64,000 nt of DNA, from positions 1 to 64,000 of the forward strand of contig CACWLG010000022.1 in assembly GCA_902761635.1 (NCBI GenBank), read 5' to 3'. A program made the translations under genes and the position numbers. The stretch is from Oscillospiraceae bacterium. Its GTDB lineage: Bacteria > Bacillota > Clostridia > Oscillospirales > Oscillospiraceae. Of this stretch, positions 49,393 through 58,421 are shown one piece after another (positions within the stretch are counted from its first letter, which is position 1; the number at the start of each line of letters is the position of its first letter). Under the pieces are notes generated by a model. The model had not been told where the DNA came from. It saw nothing but the letters and a program-made list of their open reading frames with translations, and did no database searches.

Positions 49393-50424
49393 ATGAAAGC
49401 GGCAGTTCTGAAAAACTGGTTTGATCTCGAGCTTTGCGATATCCCCATGCCGGTGCCGGACGAGCGGGAGGCGCTCATCAAGGTCCGCTACGGCGGCGTC
49501 TGCGGCTCGGATATGACCGTCTATCGCGGCAAGCACATGACCGCGACAGTGCCCACCGTGCTCTGTCATGAGATACTCGGCAGCATCGTCTCCCTGCCCG
49601 CGGGCTATGACGGGCCGTTCAAGGTCGGTCAGCGCGTGCTGATGAATCCGGTCATCTCCTGCGGCCATTGCGCAGCGTGCCGTCGCGGCCTTCCGCATGT
49701 GTGCGAAAACCTCAAGCTTCTCGGCATACACGTGGACGGCGGATTTGCGGAGTATACCAAGGTGGGCGTCGACAAGCTCTGCGCACTCGATGACGATATC
49801 CCTGACGAGGTTGCCATCCTCGGCGAGCCCTTCGCCGTCGGCTACCATGTCATGCAGCGCAGCGGTATTCAGCCGGGAGATACAATATTCATTTCCGGCG
49901 GTGCGACCGTCGGCCTGTATATTGCGATCTTTGCCAAAGCTTTCGGCGCCGGGCGCGTCATCATCTCCGAGATCAACGAGCCGCGCCGTCAGTTTGTGGA
50001 ATCCATGGGCATTGAGACCATCAATCCCGCCCAGACCGATGCCATGGATCTCATGCGCGAGGTCACGGGGGGCGGCGGCTTCGATATCGTTTACGATACC
50101 TCGGGCGCAGCCTCGGCTGTGCTGCAGATGCCGGACCTGACCCGCTGCGGCGGAAAGATGCTGTCACTGGGGCTCTCCGGCGACGCGTATCAGTTCATCA
50201 TCGGCAAGGTCTCCTTCAAGGAGATCACTCTGATCGGCAACCGCCTGTATTCGCAGGAGGATTTTGAAAACGGCGTCCGCTTTCTGGAGGACAACTGGCG
50301 CAGCCTCGGCCTCGACCGCATGGTCACGGACCGCCTGACGCTGCGCGACATCGATAAAGCCATTCAAATGATGATCGACGGCACCAATCTCTGCAAGATC
50401 ATTATCGACTGCCAAAAAACCTGA
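49393..50424 (+). CDS. Zinc-dependent MDR dehydrogenase
   Basis: The 343-residue protein: catalytic zinc ligands Cys in GGVCGSD and CHE, structural zinc CGHCAACRRGLPHVC, Rossmann segment IFISGGATVGLYIAIFAKAFGA. It probably oxidises a sugar or sugar-acid alcohol. It starts behind AAAGGAAGATT and heads a four-gene run (49393-53412) likely linked to the tct importer. Confidence 0.88.
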   Translation: MKAAVLKNWFDLELCDIPMPVPDEREALIKVRYGGVCGSDMTVYRGKHMTATVPTVLCHEILGSIVSLPAGYDGPFKVGQRVLMNPVISCGHCAACRRGLPHVCENLKLLGIHVDGGFAEYTKVGVDKLCALDDDIPDEVAILGEPFAVGYHVMQRSGIQPGDTIFISGGATVGLYIAIFAKAFGAGRVIISEINEPRRQFVESMGIETINPAQTDAMDLMREVTGGGGFDIVYDTSGAASAVLQMPDLTRCGGKMLSLGLSGDAYQFIIGKVSFKEITLIGNRLYSQEDFENGVRFLEDNWRSLGLDRMVTDRLTLRDIDKAIQMMIDGTNLCKIIIDCQKT

Positions 50425-50443
50425 AAGGAAGGCGGACAGACAC

Positions 50444-51373
50444 ATGTCTCAAAAGCTTTATCCCTCGGCGCATATCCTTGAGATGTTCATGCCGTATCTG
50501 CACGACGAAAAACGCCTGATTGAAGTCCTGCGTAAAATCGCGGAGATGGATTTTTACCGGAATGTAGAGCTGCCGACCTTCCCCACGAAGGAGCATCGGG
50601 ACACTGTGCGCCGTATTCTCCGGGACAACGATCTGACCGCCGTTACCTACGCCGCCCCATATCTCAACGAACGGGGTATGTCCCTCTGCGATCTCAATGA
50701 CCGGCGGCGCGCAGAGACGATCTGTTTCCTGAAAACGCAGGCCGACCTTGCCGCCGAGTGCGGGTACATGACCTTCGGCGTGCCGAGCGGGCCCTATCCC
50801 GGCGATGAGTTCCACAATGAGGCCATGGCCGTTCAGGCAGACACCCTCGCGCGGATCGCCGACTATACGGCACTGCTGGGGATGAATTGCAGTATCGAGC
50901 CGCTGGACCGCTATGTGCACAAGAAGGCACTGATCGGCCCGATGGATGAGGTCGTCTGGTGGTTCAAGCCCCTACACAAAGCCCACCCCAATCTCTTCCT
51001 CCACTGGGACAGCTCCCATGAGCAGCTCAGCGGACTCGGCATATTCAACACGCTGGACATGGCGGCGCCCTACATAAGCCAGATCCATCTCTGTGACTGC
51101 ATCGACGACCCGGCGCACCCCTGCTTCGGTGACCTGCACATGGACCCGGCCGAGGCGCCCGACTGGAAAACGGAGGGCTTTCTGACACCCGAGATCGGCG
51201 CGGAGATTATCCGTCGTGCGGCTTCCTTCGACAAACCTGAGGGTGTGCGCCGCTTCTGGGTCTCTGTTGAGGTGCTGGGTCACAAGGGCGACAATCTCTG
51301 GCACAAGGAGCGCATCGCGCGGGAATTCCTCATGCGCTGCTGGGAAGAATCCGGCGTGGAAATGAGCCGCTGA
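50444..51373 (+). CDS. Sugar phosphate isomerase/epimerase (TIM barrel)
   Basis: The 309-residue protein is AP-endonuclease-2-like: VELPTFPTKEH, FGVPSGPYPG, CSIEPLDR, HWDSSHEQLSG, IHLCDC and a late Glu in VSVEVLG supply the usual metal ligands. It probably isomerises or epimerises a keto-sugar acid. It lies 20 bp after the dehydrogenase. Confidence 0.82.
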   Translation: MSQKLYPSAHILEMFMPYLHDEKRLIEVLRKIAEMDFYRNVELPTFPTKEHRDTVRRILRDNDLTAVTYAAPYLNERGMSLCDLNDRRRAETICFLKTQADLAAECGYMTFGVPSGPYPGDEFHNEAMAVQADTLARIADYTALLGMNCSIEPLDRYVHKKALIGPMDEVVWWFKPLHKAHPNLFLHWDSSHEQLSGLGIFNTLDMAAPYISQIHLCDCIDDPAHPCFGDLHMDPAEAPDWKTEGFLTPEIGAEIIRRAASFDKPEGVRRFWVSVEVLGHKGDNLWHKERIAREFLMRCWEESGVEMSR

Positions 51374-51387
51374 AAAGGAGCGCCGGA

Positions 51388-52440
51388 ATGAAAGTCGAAA
51401 AAACGGTACTTGCCAAGCTCAACAAATGCTACGCCGTTGCCCCGCTGCAGTATCAGGGGAATTGCTGCTTCATCGTGGCGGCGGAGAAAGAAGACCCATG
51501 CTGTCTCTTTGCGTCTGACGGTGCGCTGAAGGATACTCTCTGGACCGGTCCCGGCGGCGTCATGACCATGGTACAGGTGCCGGGAACAGACGGTCAGCTT
51601 CTTGCCACGGCGAAGTTCTATTCGCCGGACGAGTCTCTCGACGCGGAGCTCGTGGTCGTGACGCCCGAAGGAAACGGCCGCTGGAATATGCGGACCCTGA
51701 CGCCGATCCCGCATGTCCACCGCTTCGATATTCTCGAGCGAAACGGCGTCAACTGGCTGATCGTCTGCACGGTCAAGTCCGGGCAGAATTATCCGGGAGA
51801 CTGGAGCTATGCGGGAAAGGTCTATGCGTCTGTCCTGCCGGAGGATCTGAGCGTCTTCGATCGTGAACACCCGCTCAAACTGCGCGTCATCAAGGACGGC
51901 CTGCACCGCAACCACGGCTATACCCGCAGCACCCGGGACGGTATCCTCTCAGGGCTGGTCTCTGCAGACGAAGGGGTTTTCCGCATTACGCCGCCCGAGA
52001 CACGGGACGGCGAGTGGCAGATCGAACGGCTCTTGAACAGCCCGACCAGCGATGCGCTGCTGCTGGATCTGGACGGGGACGGGCAGGAGGAGCTTTGCAC
52101 CCTGTCCCCCTTTCATGGGGAGCGCGTCACCGTATGGCATCAGAATGACGACGGTTTCGTTCCGGTGTGGATGTTCGCAGAAGACGCGCCCTTTTCTCAC
52201 GCGATCTGCGGCGCGTATCTTGCGGGGGTGCCGACTTTCGTGACAGGACACCGCGGAGGAAAGAAAAACCTCATGGCGATCCGCTATGACCGGGCGGCGG
52301 GAGATTACAGCGTGACGATTCTGGATGAGGGCCGGGGGCCCGCCAATGTCATGCATTTTGTCAACGATGACGGAGTCGATATCCTGATCGCGGCCAACCG
52401 CGAGACGGACGAAGTCGCCATGTATAAAATCACAGAATAA
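51388..52440 (+). CDS. Cytosolic beta-propeller protein of unknown function
   Basis: The 350-residue protein has no signal peptide. Repeating beta segments and an FG-GAP/VCBS-like calcium motif LLLDLDGDGQEEL suggest a propeller; His-rich spots (HVHRF, HRNHGY, PFHGERV) could hold a metal. Related propellers include sugar dehydratases and lyases, but this is inference. Its place in the sugar-acid operon suggests an enzyme. Confidence 0.7.
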   Translation: MKVEKTVLAKLNKCYAVAPLQYQGNCCFIVAAEKEDPCCLFASDGALKDTLWTGPGGVMTMVQVPGTDGQLLATAKFYSPDESLDAELVVVTPEGNGRWNMRTLTPIPHVHRFDILERNGVNWLIVCTVKSGQNYPGDWSYAGKVYASVLPEDLSVFDREHPLKLRVIKDGLHRNHGYTRSTRDGILSGLVSADEGVFRITPPETRDGEWQIERLLNSPTSDALLLDLDGDGQEELCTLSPFHGERVTVWHQNDDGFVPVWMFAEDAPFSHAICGAYLAGVPTFVTGHRGGKKNLMAIRYDRAAGDYSVTILDEGRGPANVMHFVNDDGVDILIAANRETDEVAMYKITE

Positions 52441-52452
52441 TGAGGTGCAGAC

Positions 52453-53412
52453 ATGAAAAAGAATGTACTCGTCCTCTTGCCTGCGGAGGCAAGGCACAGA
52501 GAGAAGCTTGAGGCGGCGGGCGCAGGCTGCTGCTTTGTTTACAGCGATGCCGATGCCGTCACAGAAGAACAGATCCAGGCGGCGAATATCATTCTCGGCC
52601 AGCCGAATGCCGCTATGCTTCAGGCATCGGAGAATCTTGAATGGCTGCAGCTGGCCTCTGCCGGAACGGACGCCTATATCGTACCGGGGGTGCTGAATCA
52701 GAGGACTGTCCTCACCAACGCCACCGGCGCATACAGCAAAGCGGTCGCGGAGCATGCCTTTGCCCTGACGCTCATGCTGACAAAAAAGCTCCACCTCTAC
52801 CGGGATGAACAGCGTATTAAGCGCTGGAGCGATCACGGCACGGTGTCGTCCCTGTCTGACAGCACCGTCGCGGTCGTCGGCCTCGGTGATATCGGCAGGG
52901 CGTATGCGCACCTTGTTAAAGCGATGGGCGCGTATGTGATCGGCGTCAAACGGCGCGGAGGCAATTGTCCTGACTGTGTGGATGAGCTGGTCATGACCCG
53001 GGATCTCGACAGCGTCCTGCCGCGGGCGGATGTCGTCATGTCCATTCTTCCGAATACTGCCGAAACACGCTATCTGTACACGGATGCGCGCTTTGATCTT
53101 ATGAAAGACAGTGCGGTTTTCATCAACTGCGGGCGAGGCAATGCAGTTTCCGCCGAGGTACTGTATCGCGCGCTGTCTGAGCATAAGATCGCCGCCGCCG
53201 GAGTCGATGTGACGGAGGAGGAACCGCTTCCCGCCGACAGCCCACTCTGGGAGCTTGAAAACCTCGTCATCACGCCGCACATCTCGGGCGGCTTCCACCT
53301 GCCGGAGACCCTTGAACGCATTGTGGACATCGCGGCAGGCAATCTTGCAGCCTTCCTCGCAAGCGGGGAGCTGCGCAACGTGGTGGACTTCACTACCGGA
53401 TATGCAAAGTAG
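52453..53412 (+). CDS. D-2-hydroxyacid dehydrogenase
   Basis: The 319-residue protein: NAD motif VVGLGDIGRAYA, catalytic Arg in NCGRGNAV, Glu in GVDVTEEEPL, His in ITPHISGG. It reduces a 2-keto acid or oxidises the hydroxy form. Last gene of the cluster. Confidence 0.9.
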   Translation: MKKNVLVLLPAEARHREKLEAAGAGCCFVYSDADAVTEEQIQAANIILGQPNAAMLQASENLEWLQLASAGTDAYIVPGVLNQRTVLTNATGAYSKAVAEHAFALTLMLTKKLHLYRDEQRIKRWSDHGTVSSLSDSTVAVVGLGDIGRAYAHLVKAMGAYVIGVKRRGGNCPDCVDELVMTRDLDSVLPRADVVMSILPNTAETRYLYTDARFDLMKDSAVFINCGRGNAVSAEVLYRALSEHKIAAAGVDVTEEEPLPADSPLWELENLVITPHISGGFHLPETLERIVDIAAGNLAAFLASGELRNVVDFTTGYAK

Positions 53413-53597
53413 TATTTCCCATATATATAAGAGACGGAGGGAGCTGGCTCAAAAGGCTGAAACTGGAGAACCTGTTGTATACATAGGGCAAGCGGGAGAA
53501 CGAAAAAACGGTGAAAGTCTTACGAATAACTACAGTCAATCAGGTTCAAGCCGGGTTTCTCCCCCTCTGCATGAAATTTCCCGGGGCGGGAAATACT

Positions 53598-53631
53598 AAC
53601 ACCACTCTTTCAAAAAGGAGTGGTGTTTTTC
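53598..53631 (+). promoter_or_regulatory. sigG leader hairpin overlapping the ribosome binding site
   Basis: A perfect 10-bp stem (AACACCACTC 53598-53607, GAGTGGTGTT 53618-53627) includes GAG of the AAGGAG site (53615-53620) and ends in T5. It could hide the site or terminate part of the transcripts. The rest of 53413-53597 has no gene. Confidence 0.7.
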
Positions 53632-54408
53632 ATGCTGGGGAAGGTCGAGATCTGCGGGGTGAACACGGCGAAGCTGCCGGTACTCAAAGCCGCTGAGACA
53701 CGCACGCTGCTGGAAAAAGCCAGGGGAGGCGACCGGGAGGCGCGTCAGGCGCTGATTGCAGGCAACCTCCGGCTGGTACTGTCGGTGATCCAGAAATTCT
53801 CCGGCCGCGGTGAAAGCATGGACGACCTCTTCCAGGTGGGCTGCATCGGCCTCATCAAGGCTGTGGACGCCTTCGACCTGAGCCAGAACGTCCAGTTTTC
53901 CACCTACGGCGTTCCCATGATTGCCGGGGAGCTGCGTCGTTTTTTGCGGGACCACAGCGCGGTGCGGGTGTCGCGGTCGATGCGGGACACCGCCTACCGG
54001 GTGCTGCAGGCCAAGGAGAAGCTGACCGCCGAGACTGGGCGGGAGCCGGATGTGGAGCAGATCGCCAAAAGCCTCGGCATCCGGCGGCAGGAGGTGGTCT
54101 TCGCTCTCGAGGCCATCACAGACCCGGTCTCCCTCTATGATCCCGTCTATTCCGACGGCGGGGAGAACGCCACCGTCATGGACCAGATTGGCGACAGCCG
54201 CAACACCGACGAGCACTGGCTGGAGCAGATCGCACTGGAGGAGGCTGTCAAGCGCCTGGATGAGCGGGAAAAACGTATCCTGGCTCTGCGCTTCTATGAC
54301 GGACGCACCCAGATGGAGGTGGCCAAATGCATCGGTATCTCCCAGGCGCAGGTCTCGAGGCTCGAAAAGAACGCGATACGACGAATCAAAAAGGAATTGG
54401 GGAATTGA
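53632..54408 (+). CDS. sigG: Forespore sigma factor SigG
   Basis: The 258-residue protein: the N-terminal KVEICGVNTAKLPVL is diagnostic for SigG; region 2 NLRLVLSVIQKFSGRGESMDDLFQVGCIGLIKAVDAFDLS, region 3, and region 4 ISQAQVSRLEKNAI. It directs late forespore genes. It starts behind AAGGAG 11 bp upstream, inside a hairpin. Confidence 0.96.
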   Translation: MLGKVEICGVNTAKLPVLKAAETRTLLEKARGGDREARQALIAGNLRLVLSVIQKFSGRGESMDDLFQVGCIGLIKAVDAFDLSQNVQFSTYGVPMIAGELRRFLRDHSAVRVSRSMRDTAYRVLQAKEKLTAETGREPDVEQIAKSLGIRRQEVVFALEAITDPVSLYDPVYSDGGENATVMDQIGDSRNTDEHWLEQIALEEAVKRLDEREKRILALRFYDGRTQMEVAKCIGISQAQVSRLEKNAIRRIKKELGN

Positions 54409-54411
54409 AAA

Positions 54412-54451
54412 ACAGCGCCGACTCCTCCTGAAAAGGCGAAGCCGGCGCTGT
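54412..54451. terminator. Bidirectional terminator
   Basis: ACAGCGCCG pairs with CGGCGCTGT between convergent sigG and the anti-sigma gene. Confidence 0.6.
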
Positions 54452-54462
54452 GCGTATTTGCT

Positions 54463-55050
54463 TTACGAGTCCGCTTTGAAGTCAAAACCGAGCTCTTCCC
54501 AGGCCGCGTAAAGCCATGGGGCCTCATTGTTGTCTGTGCGGGCGACATAGCCGCCTGTCCACTCGCCGTCCGTCGGCTGCAGGTATTCCGCAAAGCCGTA
54601 ATGCTCCAGCTCAGGGCCGTTCTTTCCAATGATCCAGTAGTGGATCACACCTGCCTCTTCGTCGGTGTACTGATAGATAAAGGGTACAGTCTCCGAGACC
54701 TGTTCCGTGATGTCAATGCGCTCACCGTTGACGACAAAGATCATGCGCCCGTCTTCAAAGCTCACCGGCTGGGTCATATTATCGGTATGAACATAGACCG
54801 TGTTTTCAATGCCGCCCTCTGTCTGCTCGGAGCGAATCTCCATATTGCCGCCCCAGCCTGAGAACACTATCCCGGTGGAATACGCCGCGGCGCCAAGCGC
54901 CAACAGAAGCGCCGCCGCGAGGGCGAGCGTCAGCAGGCGTTTTTTGCTGCAATGTCTGGTTTTTTCATTAAAGTAAACCATTCCGGCCATGACCACATCC
55001 TCCTCATGAATGCCGTTCATAGCGCGCAGAAGTGACAGTTCGTCTAACAT
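54463..55050 (-). CDS. Putative membrane anti-sigma factor
   Basis: The 195-residue protein: cytosolic N-terminus (1-37, MLDELSLLRAMNGIHEEDV), one membrane segment (about 38-60), external domain of about 130 residues. It overlaps the ECF sigma gene (ATGTTAG), the usual layout of a cognate regulator. No known anti-sigma domain is recognised, so the call rests on context. Confidence 0.7.
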   Translation of the reverse strand: MLDELSLLRAMNGIHEEDVVMAGMVYFNEKTRHCSKKRLLTLALAAALLLALGAAAYSTGIVFSGWGGNMEIRSEQTEGGIENTVYVHTDNMTQPVSFEDGRMIFVVNGERIDITEQVSETVPFIYQYTDEEAGVIHYWIIGKNGPELEHYGFAEYLQPTDGEWTGGYVARTDNNEAPWLYAAWEELGFDFKADS

Positions 55051-55601
55051 AAGCCCTCCTCCTGTAAGGTTTTCCTCAACTTCTTACGGGTGCGAAACAG
55101 GCTGCTTTTGACTTTTCCCTGCCCGCATCCCAGCCGCTCTGCGATCTCCACGACAGGCGCAAGATAGAAGTATCGCAGAACAAAGATTATCCGCTCTGTC
55201 TCCGGCAAGCCGGCCGCAAAGCGTCCAATGGCCTGTTCCAGTTCCTTTTCCTCTACAAGCTGCTCGGGGTTTCTCCCGTCCGTTATACACTCGCTGAGCT
55301 CGTCCATTGCGAGGGCTGCTTCGCCTCTGCCGCGCTTGACTCTGTTTTTTGCCTTGATGGTGTTGATGGCGAGATTTCTTGTGATACAGCCGAGGAAGGC
55401 CGACAGCACCGCCGGGCGCTCGGAGGGCATGCGATTCCACGCGCGCAGCCAGGTGTCGTTCACACACTCCTCCGCATCCTCATCCGTCCCGCAGATGTTG
55501 TAGGCGATCGTATGGCAGTACCGCCCATACTTGTGGTCGGACTCCGATATGGCCAGCTCGGAGCGCTGCCAGTACAGGTCCACGATCTCTCTGTCTTCCA
55601 T
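55044..55601 (-). CDS. ECF-type sigma factor
   Basis: The 185-residue protein starts at the ATG behind AAAGGAGGTTCAGT. Region 2 (YGRYCHTIAYNICGTDEDAEECVNDTWLRAWNRMP) and region 4 (LPETERIIFVLRYFYLAPVVEIAERLGCGQGKVKSSLFRTRKKLRKTL) are clear. Co-transcribed with the membrane protein that follows. Signal unknown. Confidence 0.9.
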   Translation of the reverse strand: MEDREIVDLYWQRSELAISESDHKYGRYCHTIAYNICGTDEDAEECVNDTWLRAWNRMPSERPAVLSAFLGCITRNLAINTIKAKNRVKRGRGEAALAMDELSECITDGRNPEQLVEEKELEQAIGRFAAGLPETERIIFVLRYFYLAPVVEIAERLGCGQGKVKSSLFRTRKKLRKTLQEEGLC

Positions 55602-55706
55602 ACTGAACCTCCTTTGTTTCAAGATCTCTCACCTATATAGACAACAAAACGCAGCGAAGGGTTTCAACATTTTCTCTTTTTTATGATTGCGCACCGGGCA
55701 TGCAAA

Positions 55707-55738
55707 GAGCCCGTTTCCCGAAAACGAGAAACGGGCTC
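55707..55738. terminator. liv operon terminator
   Basis: GAGCCCGTTTC pairs with GAAACGGGCTC around a short loop; it also faces the ECF operon start. Confidence 0.75.
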
Positions 55739-55756
55739 CGTTTTGTGTCTTGTTGA

Positions 55757-56458
55757 TCAGCCGCCGAGATAGGCCTTCTGCACCTCTTCGCTGGCGGCCA
55801 GCTCCTTGCCGGTGCCGCTGAGGGTGATGCGGCCCGTCTCCATGACGTAGGCGCGGTCGGCGATGGAGAGTGCCATCTCCGCGTTCTGCTCCACCAGCAG
55901 GATGGTAGTGCCCGCCTTGTGCAGGGCGCTGATGATGTCGAACACCTGCTCCACCAGAATCGGCGCGAGGCCCATGGAGGGCTCGTCCAGCATGAGGAGC
56001 TTCGGGTGGGACATGAGGGCCCGGCCCATGGCCAGCATCTGCTGTTCGCCGCCGGAGAGAGTGCCGGCGATCTGCCTGCGGCGCTCCTTGAGGCGGGGGA
56101 ACTGTTCAAACACGCGCTCCTTGTCGGCGTCGATGTTGCCGCCGCGTACGGTGAAGGCGCCCATGTCCAGGTTCTCCTCCACGGTCATGCTGGTAAAGAT
56201 GCGCCGCCCCTCGGGCACGTGGGCGATGCCCAGCTCCACGATCTTGTGGGCCGGGGTGGAGGCAATACTCTTGCCCATAAATTCGATTTTGCCGCCGCGG
56301 CTGCGCATCAGGCCGGAGACGGTCTTGAGCGAGGTGGACTTGCCGGCGCCGTTTGCGCCGATGAGGGTGACAACCTCGCCGTCGTTGACCTCAAAGCTCA
56401 CGCCCTTGACGGCGTGGATGGGGCCGTAGTATACGTTCAGATCTTCTGCCTTGAGCAT
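55757..56458 (-). CDS. livF: Branched-chain amino acid ABC transporter ATPase LivF
   Basis: The 233-residue ATPase: Walker A GANGAGKST, signature LSGGEQQML, Walker B LLMLDEPSMGL. Last gene of livKHMGF; its ATG overlaps the livG stop. Confidence 0.95.
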   Translation of the reverse strand: MLKAEDLNVYYGPIHAVKGVSFEVNDGEVVTLIGANGAGKSTSLKTVSGLMRSRGGKIEFMGKSIASTPAHKIVELGIAHVPEGRRIFTSMTVEENLDMGAFTVRGGNIDADKERVFEQFPRLKERRRQIAGTLSGGEQQMLAMGRALMSHPKLLMLDEPSMGLAPILVEQVFDIISALHKAGTTILLVEQNAEMALSIADRAYVMETGRITLSGTGKELAASEEVQKAYLGG

Positions 56459-57330
56459 TATTCTTTGGCCCCCTTTCTGCCGAGATAAGCCTCGACCACG
56501 GTGGGATCGTTGCGGATGGCCTCGGCATTGCCCTTCGCGATCAGGCGGCCGAAATTCAGCACGGCGATGCCCTCGCAGATATTCATGACAAGGCTCATAT
56601 CATGCTCAATGAGCAGAATAGCGATGTGGAAGGTGTCGCGGATCTTGACAATGTTCTCCATGAGCTCCGCGGTCTCGGAGGGGTTCATACCTGCCGCCGG
56701 TTCGTCCAGCAGCAGGAGGGACGGATTCGTCGCGAGAGCACGGGCGATCTCCAGCCGACGCTGGGCGCCGTAGGGCAGAGAGCCCGCCAGCTCGTCCGCG
56801 TGCTGATCCAGATGGAACAGGGCCAGGTACTCCATGGCGCGGTTCCGGGCGATCTTTTCGGCACGCCAGTAGCCGGGAAGGCGCAGGATGCCGCCGAGCA
56901 TGCCGTAGTCCATCTCATTGTGCAGGCCGATGAGGACATTGTCTGCCACGGTCTGGTTGTGGAAGAGGCGGATATTCTGGAAGGTGCGGGCGATACCGGC
57001 GCGGTTGACCTGGGCGGTGGTCATGTTGGCGGTGTCCCTCCCGTCCAGGAGAATGGTGCCGTGGGTGGGCTGGTAGACCTTGGTCAGAAGGTTGAAGATC
57101 GTGGTCTTGCCGGCGCCGTTCGGCCCGATGAGACCTGCGATCTCGGTGCGGCCGAGGGTGAGGTTGAAGTCTTCCACCGCCTTCAGGCCGCCGAAGGAAA
57201 TGCCGAGATTGATGCACTGGAGGATGGGCGACTTGTCCACGTCGCGTTCCGGCACATAATAGGTGGTCTGCACCGGGACGACCGGGGAGACGCTTTCCAG
57301 CCCGGCCCGGCGTTTTTTGGATTCACTCAT
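56458..57330 (-). CDS. livG: Branched-chain amino acid ABC transporter ATPase LivG
   Basis: The 290-residue ATPase: Walker A GPNGAGKTT, signature LPYGAQRRLEI (the usual LivG variant), Walker B LLLLDEPAAGM. About 35 extra N-terminal residues (PVVPVQTTYYVPERD) precede the ATPase start. Overlaps livM by ATGA. Confidence 0.95.
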   Translation of the reverse strand: MSESKKRRAGLESVSPVVPVQTTYYVPERDVDKSPILQCINLGISFGGLKAVEDFNLTLGRTEIAGLIGPNGAGKTTIFNLLTKVYQPTHGTILLDGRDTANMTTAQVNRAGIARTFQNIRLFHNQTVADNVLIGLHNEMDYGMLGGILRLPGYWRAEKIARNRAMEYLALFHLDQHADELAGSLPYGAQRRLEIARALATNPSLLLLDEPAAGMNPSETAELMENIVKIRDTFHIAILLIEHDMSLVMNICEGIAVLNFGRLIAKGNAEAIRNDPTVVEAYLGRKGAKE

Positions 57331-58409
57331 GATGCGCTCGCCTCCTTTTCTCTGCTTTTGCCGAATTTGCTGCGCAGAGAAGCAAAGTAGTTCTTGAGGA
57401 TGGGGTTATTTGTGGTCAGCATGACGACGATCAGCACGATTGCGTAGATCAGCATGCGGTAGGTGGAGAAGCCGCGCAGCGCCTCGGGCAGGATGTAGAG
57501 GATGACGGTGGCGATAATGGAGCCCCAGATATTGCCGAGGCCGCCCAGCACCACAAACACCAGCACCAGAATGGAGGTGTTGAAGTCAAACTTCGCCGCG
57601 GCGAGGTTGGAGTAGTTCAGGCCGAACAGGGCGCCGGCGGCGCCGGCCAGGGAGGCGCTGGTGACAAAGGCCATCATCTTGTACTTGGTCACGGGGATGC
57701 CCACGGAGTCGGCCGCAATGCGGTTGTCGCGCACAGCCATGATGGCGCGGCCGTGGCGGCTGCGCACCAGGTTCTGCACGATGACGAGGGTGATCATGAT
57801 CAGGATGAAGCCCGCGGTAAAGGTGGCGATGGTTTTGGTGCCTGTCGCCCCTTGTGCACCCTTGATGATGATGCGCCCGCCGTCGAGCAGGGTCAGATCA
57901 TTGGCGGTCTTGCTGCCGTTGACGTTGAAAATCACATGCAGGCCCTTGGAGTCCACGCCCACGATGAGGCAGGTGATGAGCTCCTTGATGATCTCGCCGA
58001 AGGCCAGCGTCACGATAGCGAGATAGTCGCCGTTGAGGCGCAGGACCGGAATACCGACGAGAAAGCCCACGATTGCGGCGCAGAGCGCGCCCACGACCAT
58101 CGCCAGTGCGAGACGCATGGGGGCGGAGGGGATCACGTTCATAAGTCCCATGGCAGTGATGACGCCGCTGAAGGCGCCGACGCTCATGAAGCCGGCATGG
58201 CCCAGGGACAGATCGCCCAGGATGCCCACCGTGAGGTTCAGGGACACGGCCATGACGATGTAGCAGCAGATCGGGACCAGCAGGCCCGTCTGGGAGCGGT
58301 TGAGCATGCCGTTGCTCTTCAGGGCAGAGATGACAAGGAAGGCGATGATGACGCCGGCATAGGTCAGCAGGTCAGCGCGCGCATCCTTGAAGTAGCGTTT
58401 CATATTCAT
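57327..58409 (-). CDS. livM: Branched-chain amino acid permease LivM
   Basis: The 360-residue membrane protein with about 9-10 segments. LivM motifs: LSLGHAGFMSVGAF, RLNGDYLAIVTLAFGEI, SRHGRAIMAVRDNRIAADSVGI. Forms the channel with LivH. Confidence 0.95.
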   Translation of the reverse strand: MNMKRYFKDARADLLTYAGVIIAFLVISALKSNGMLNRSQTGLLVPICCYIVMAVSLNLTVGILGDLSLGHAGFMSVGAFSGVITAMGLMNVIPSAPMRLALAMVVGALCAAIVGFLVGIPVLRLNGDYLAIVTLAFGEIIKELITCLIVGVDSKGLHVIFNVNGSKTANDLTLLDGGRIIIKGAQGATGTKTIATFTAGFILIMITLVIVQNLVRSRHGRAIMAVRDNRIAADSVGIPVTKYKMMAFVTSASLAGAAGALFGLNYSNLAAAKFDFNTSILVLVFVVLGGLGNIWGSIIATVILYILPEALRGFSTYRMLIYAIVLIVVMLTTNNPILKNYFASLRSKFGKSREKEASAS

Positions 58410-58421
58410 ATCGGCACCTCC

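Noticed and set aside
53413..53597. Sigma-F type promoter before sigG (GTATA near 53476)
   Set aside because: The -10 part does not match well enough to support a call.
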